Assembly: GCA_017614315.1 (NCBI GenBank)
Contig: JAGACA010000015.1
Coordinates: 1-53,729 of the forward strand
Length of the DNA: 53,729 nucleotides
Direction: 5' to 3'
Source of the DNA: Clostridia bacterium
GTDB taxonomy: Bacteria > Bacillota > Clostridia > Christensenellales > CAG-138
The position numbers and the translations under genes were made by a program. The stretch's first letter is position 1. Every line of letters starts with the position of its first letter. The notes under the pieces were generated by a model. That model saw only the letters and a list, made by a program, of their open reading frames with translations, was not told where the DNA came from and searched no databases. Of the stretch, positions 50,594 to 53,729 are shown one piece after another.

Positions 50594-52144
50594 TTATTTC
50601 GCGAATTCGACAGCCCTTGTTTCCCTGATCACGTTGACCTTGATCTGGCCGGGATACTCGAGCTCGGACTCGATGCGCTTAACGATATCCTTCGCAAGGA
50701 TTATCGTGTCCGCGTCGTTGACGTTTTCGGGCTTGACCATTATGCGGACCTCGCGGCCTGCCTGGATGGCAAACACCTTGTCGACGCCGTCGAAGGAGTT
50801 CGCGATCTCCTCGAGCTTCTCAAGACGCTTGATGTAGTTTTCGAGCGTCTCCCTGCGTGCTCCGGGACGCGCCGCGCTGATCGCGTCGGCCGCCTGTACG
50901 AGCACCGCCTCGACGGTGTTGGGCTCAACGTCGCCGTGATGGGCGAGTATCGCGTGAACGATCTGGTTGTTCTCGCGGTACTTCTTTGCAAGATCGCCGC
51001 CGATCTGGGCGTGGCTGCCCTCGATCTCGTGATCGACCGCCTTGCCGATATCGTGCAGGAGACCCGCGCGCTTCGCAAGCTGTACATTGACGCCCAGCTC
51101 CACAGCCATGAGCCCCGCGAGATGCGCGACCTCAATGCTGTGCTTCAATACGTTCTGGCCGTAGCTCGTGCGGTACTTAAGTCTGCCGAGGAGCCTTACG
51201 AGCTCATGATGCAGGCCGTGCACGCCGACCTCGAATATCGCGTTTTCGCCGGCCTCGCGGATCTGGTTGTCGACCTCTTTGCGGGCCTTCTCGACCATTT
51301 CTTCGATCCTGGCGGGATGGATGCGTCCGTCGAGTATGAGCTTCTCGAGAGCGATCCTCGCCACTTCGCGGCGGACGGGATCGAAGCCCGAGAGTATGAC
51401 CGCTTCGGGGGTGTCGTCGATTATGAGGTCGACGCCCGTCGCGGTTTCGAGGGTCCTTATGTTGCGTCCCTCGCGGCCGATTATACGGCCCTTCATTTCG
51501 TCGTTGGGAAGGGGTACTACGGAGATCGTGGTCTCCGCCACGTGATCCGCAGCGCAGCGCTGGATCGCGGAGGCGATTATGTTGACCGCTCGCCTGTCCG
51601 CTTCGGCCTTGGCCTTGGACTCGATATCCCTTATCATGAGCGTCGCGTCGTGGCGGGCTTCCTTCTCTGCGTTGTTGAGGATTATCGCCTTCGCCTCTTC
51701 GCTCGTCATCGAGGCGATACGCTCAAGCTCGCCCCTCTGCTGTTCGAAAAGCTCCTTCGCTTCGGTTTCGAGTTTCTCGATCTCCTTCGTGCGGGAATTG
51801 AGCAGCTCCTCGCGTTTTTCGATACCCTCCAGCTTCTTATCGAAGCTCTCTTCGCGCTGCTGGAGACGTCTTTCGGCCCTTTGGACCTCGTTCCTTCGTT
51901 CTTTGTTTTCTCTTTCCTGCTCAGTCTTTATGCGGTAGACCTCTTCTTTTGCTTCAAGCAGTGTCTCTTTTTTCAGTGTTTCCGCACGCTTCTGAGCGTC
52001 TTCGATCATTTTCTTAACCGCTTCTTCTGCCCTGGCTGTTTTAGCCTCGGCAATGTTGCGTCTGTAATAATAGCCAACCGCCAAACCTATTCCCAGGCAC
52101 GCGACGGCGCCAACTATTATAAGCAGAACATGCCACCATTGCAT
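50594..52144 (-). CDS. rny: Ribonuclease Y
   Basis: 516 aa endonuclease that starts mRNA decay in Firmicutes. One N-terminal membrane helix ([25 protein letters not shown]), a long charged coiled coil (about 30-195), KH domain ([34 protein letters not shown]) and HD domain ([44 protein letters not shown]). The ATG at 52144 has GGAGG and gives the standard RNase Y start; the frame to 52276 is rejected. Confidence 0.97.
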   Translation of the reverse strand: MQWWHVLLIIVGAVACLGIGLAVGYYYRRNIAEAKTARAEEAVKKMIEDAQKRAETLKKETLLEAKEEVYRIKTEQERENKERRNEVQRAERRLQQREESFDKKLEGIEKREELLNSRTKEIEKLETEAKELFEQQRGELERIASMTSEEAKAIILNNAEKEARHDATLMIRDIESKAKAEADRRAVNIIASAIQRCAADHVAETTISVVPLPNDEMKGRIIGREGRNIRTLETATGVDLIIDDTPEAVILSGFDPVRREVARIALEKLILDGRIHPARIEEMVEKARKEVDNQIREAGENAIFEVGVHGLHHELVRLLGRLKYRTSYGQNVLKHSIEVAHLAGLMAVELGVNVQLAKRAGLLHDIGKAVDHEIEGSHAQIGGDLAKKYRENNQIVHAILAHHGDVEPNTVEAVLVQAADAISAARPGARRETLENYIKRLEKLEEIANSFDGVDKVFAIQAGREVRIMVKPENVNDADTIILAKDIVKRIESELEYPGQIKVNVIRETRAVEFAK

Positions 52145-52216
52145 GAAATTTTCCTCCAATCTATGTAATATGCCATTACGAGAACGGAAACTCCCATAAT
52201 ATAGGCATTCTAACAG

Positions 52217-52245
52217 ATTATAAAAGAATAAAACGCGCAAGTCAA
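52217..52245 (-). promoter_or_regulatory. Sigma-A promoter for rny
   Basis: On the minus strand: -35 TTGACT (52245-52240), 17-base spacer, -10 TATAAT (52222-52217), about 75 bases before the start at 52144. Confidence 0.85.
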
Positions 52246-52343
52246 GTACGCGCGGGGCGTTTTGAGGCTTATTCACAAAATATATATGTTGGATTAAAAA
52301 AGGCGAATTGAGGAATACTTATAAAAACGAACGGAGGGCAAAT

Positions 52344-52826
52344 ATGTCAAAGCCGAAGAGAAAACTGACCGAAGACGAAAAAAGGGAGCATGCCGAATAC
52401 CGCGAGCTCGTCAAAAAGCGCATGCCGAAGAGCAGAACGCTTTTAAGGTGCGTGCTCGCATTTCTTTTCGGAGGAGCGATATGCTGTCTTGGACAGCTTA
52501 TAGGCGACGTCGGCACGCGCCTCTTCTCCCTCGACGAGGCGGCGCGCGGAGGCTTCGTGTCCGTCACGCTGATATTCATCGCGGCAGTGCTTACCGGGAT
52601 AGGCGTGTATGACAAGATCGGAAAGATTGCCGGCGCGGGTTCGGTCGTGCCTATAACGGGCTTCTCCAACTCGATCGTCGCTCCGGCTATGGAGCATCGC
52701 TCGGAAGGGATCGTTATGGGCGTATGCGCGCAGCTTTTCTCGATCGCGGGGCCGGTGCTCGTCTACGGCATCACGAGCTCTGTGGTGATCGGACTGATCG
52801 CATGCATTGTCGATCTTTTCAGATAA
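52344..52826 (+). CDS. spoVAC: Stage V sporulation protein AC
   Basis: 160 aa, a membrane protein needed to load dipicolinic acid into spores. Charged N-terminus, then hydrophobic helices with LRCVLAFLFGGAICCLGQLIGD, and the family core AGAGSVVPITGFSNSIVAPAMEHRSEGIVMGVCAQLFSIAGPVLVYGI. The ATG at 52344 has GGAGGG. The usual spoVAD and spoVAE partners do not follow here, so the operon is split or the other genes are elsewhere. Expected to be read by SigG in the forespore. Confidence 0.95.
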   Translation: MSKPKRKLTEDEKREHAEYRELVKKRMPKSRTLLRCVLAFLFGGAICCLGQLIGDVGTRLFSLDEAARGGFVSVTLIFIAAVLTGIGVYDKIGKIAGAGSVVPITGFSNSIVAPAMEHRSEGIVMGVCAQLFSIAGPVLVYGITSSVVIGLIACIVDLFR

Positions 52827-52880
52827 TTTATCATAAACAGGCGGATACATACATATTTTATAACAATCTGGAGGAAAAAG

Positions 52881-53447
52881 ATGAAAAGGATCGGATGGAC
52901 GGATCGCGATGATCTGATTTTGAAAAGCTGTGTGGCGGACGCGGAACACGAGGGCAGATCGCTCTCGTCGGCGTTCAGGAGCGCGGCGAGACTGACCGGG
53001 CGTATGCCGGACAGCATACGGAACCATTACTACGCCGAGAAGAACGGCTCGAAGGGCAGGACGTATAAGCCCTTCACCGACGAGGAGACCGCAAGGCTCA
53101 TAAAGGAGATAACGGATATGCGCGCCAAAGGCTATTCCGTGCGCCGCGCTGCGCTGGAGCTTGCCGGAGGAGACGCCGCGCTGATGCTTCGTTATCAAAA
53201 CAAGTATCGGGCGGAATCGGGGAAGATACCGCCGAAGAAGCCCGTGAAGAAGGATGCGGATCCGTCAAGGCTGATAAGGGAAAAGAACCGTGAGCTTTCT
53301 CTTCAGCACAAGCGATTCATGATGCTGCACGCGATGTTCACGAAGCTTTGCGAGCTTAACAGCGAGCTCGCGAAGCAGCTTGCGGACGAAGACAAGATCG
53401 CATTGTTTGAAAAGAGGATCAAAGGGATACGGGAAGCGGAGGTATAA
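52881..53447 (+). CDS. RsfA-like SANT/Myb-domain DNA-binding protein
   Basis: 188 aa. Two Myb/SANT-type units: IGWTDRDDLILKSCVADAEHEGRSLSSAFRSAARLTGRMPDSIRNHYY and FTDEETARLIKEITDMRAKGYSVRRAALELAGGDAALMLRYQNKY, then a basic linker and a helical C-terminus (about 130-185). The arrangement resembles the prespore regulator RsfA of Bacillus. Ribosome site GGAGG; 54 bases after spoVAC, so the two are probably co-expressed in the forespore. Cognate sites unknown. Confidence 0.78.
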   Translation: MKRIGWTDRDDLILKSCVADAEHEGRSLSSAFRSAARLTGRMPDSIRNHYYAEKNGSKGRTYKPFTDEETARLIKEITDMRAKGYSVRRAALELAGGDAALMLRYQNKYRAESGKIPPKKPVKKDADPSRLIREKNRELSLQHKRFMMLHAMFTKLCELNSELAKQLADEDKIALFEKRIKGIREAEV

Positions 53448-53520
53448 ATCATCCGGCAGCTGCCTATCTGCCAGAGCGGACTTGCCTCACTGCGTTCGGA
53501 CTGCCGCCCGTTGATTTCCT

Positions 53521-53547
53521 TTTTGACCATCCGGTGGATGGTCAAAA
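53521..53547. repeat. Perfect 12-bp hairpin
   Basis: TTTTGACCATCC / GGATGGTCAAAA with loop GGT. Symmetric A/T ends allow it to act as a terminator in both directions, for the RsfA-like gene on the plus strand. Confidence 0.7.
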
Positions 53548-53656
53548 TTGCTTCGCGACCGGAAATCGACCCATGCCGTCTCTCATCGCCGCGCTGACGC
53601 GTAGAGATGATCGGTGCCGGCTCCGGATGGGAGTAAACAATTTCAAATGCTAAAAC

Positions 53657-53690
53657 AAAACAGTCACCCGTTGGATGACTGTTTTGCTTT
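53657..53690 (+). terminator. Terminator-like hairpin near the right edge
   Basis: 10-bp stem AAAACAGTCA / TGACTGTTTT with a 9-base loop, followed by GCTTT. No gene is seen to end into it within 200 bases. Confidence 0.6.
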
Positions 53691-53729
53691 GGGATCCGGC
53701 AGCTGCCTATCCTTCCATGCCGTCGCCAG

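Larger units (their letters stand above)
53451..53729. other. Non-coding end with an 18-bp repeat at both sides
   Basis: ATCCGGCAGCTGCCTATC occurs at 53451-53468 and again at 53694-53711. Between them are a perfect 12-bp hairpin (53521-53547) and a terminator-like hairpin (53657-53690). No reading frame is supported. It may be a dispersed intergenic element, cut by the window edge. Confidence 0.65.

Noticed and set aside
1-53729. CRISPR arrays, rRNA genes, complete transposases or integrases
   Set aside because: None seen on reading either strand; repeats found are single pairs only.

Overview
The window looks like a chromosomal segment of a spore-forming, GC-rich member of the Clostridia. 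This rests on sporulation genes (BofA family, sigG, spoVAC, an RsfA-like SANT protein), consensus sigma-A promoters, strong AGGAGG-type ribosome binding sites and Firmicutes-type housekeeping genes (rny, rpsF-ssb-rpsR, rsmA, ftsK/spoIIIE, pgsA, recA). No rRNA, CRISPR array, prophage or complete insertion sequence is visible.

Layout. (1) 1-5423: an operon for S-adenosylmethionine by-products: S-adenosylhomocysteine hydrolase, MtnA, a 6-oxopurine nucleoside phosphorylase and an MTA/SAH deaminase, with a lipoprotein and a BofA-like protein between them. (2) 5473-11594: an ECF sigma/anti-sigma pair, a GNAT enzyme, a small amphipathic protein, sigG, a COG2509 flavoprotein and a DUF1846 protein. 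(3) 11730-18800: a four-gene signalling operon made of a membrane hybrid histidine kinase, a REC/degenerate-GGDEF/EAL protein, a stand-alone HPt protein and an 1110-residue amino-acid-permease/hybrid-histidine-kinase fusion. (4) 18824-29175: a PI-PLC-like membrane protein, a GNAT and kinase-like pair, a double solute-binding-domain/EAL protein divergent from a Cache-GGDEF cyclase, a lipoprotein, a second membrane GGDEF protein and a surface DUF3089 hydrolase. (5) 29200-31700: intergenic debris and an AT-rich HNH endonuclease insertion next to tRNA-Leu(CAA). (6) 31817-53447: mostly core genes (DNA glycosylase, cytidylate kinase-like, HutD, rpsF-ssb-rpsR, rRNA methyltransferases, GntR-guaB, a MecA-like PBP, ftsK-rimO-pgsA-cinA-recA, DUF4956 plus VTC polyphosphate polymerase, a dipeptidase, rny, spoVAC, an RsfA-like gene). 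(7) 53451-53729: a non-coding end with an 18-bp repeat at both sides.

How the genes work together. The most notable system is region 3. It encodes all parts of a multistep phosphorelay (two hybrid kinases, an HPt, and a receiver fused to an EAL domain) in one transcription unit. One kinase has a whole APC-superfamily permease as its sensor and carries an FMN-attachment-like SGAT motif in an outside loop. With the second EAL protein and two GGDEF cyclases nearby, 11.8-27.4 kb is a dense cyclic-di-GMP signalling island that appears tuned to small molecules such as amino acids. Region 1 suggests a deaminate-first salvage route: methylthioadenosine is deaminated, the product is phosphorolysed, and MtnA isomerises the sugar phosphate.
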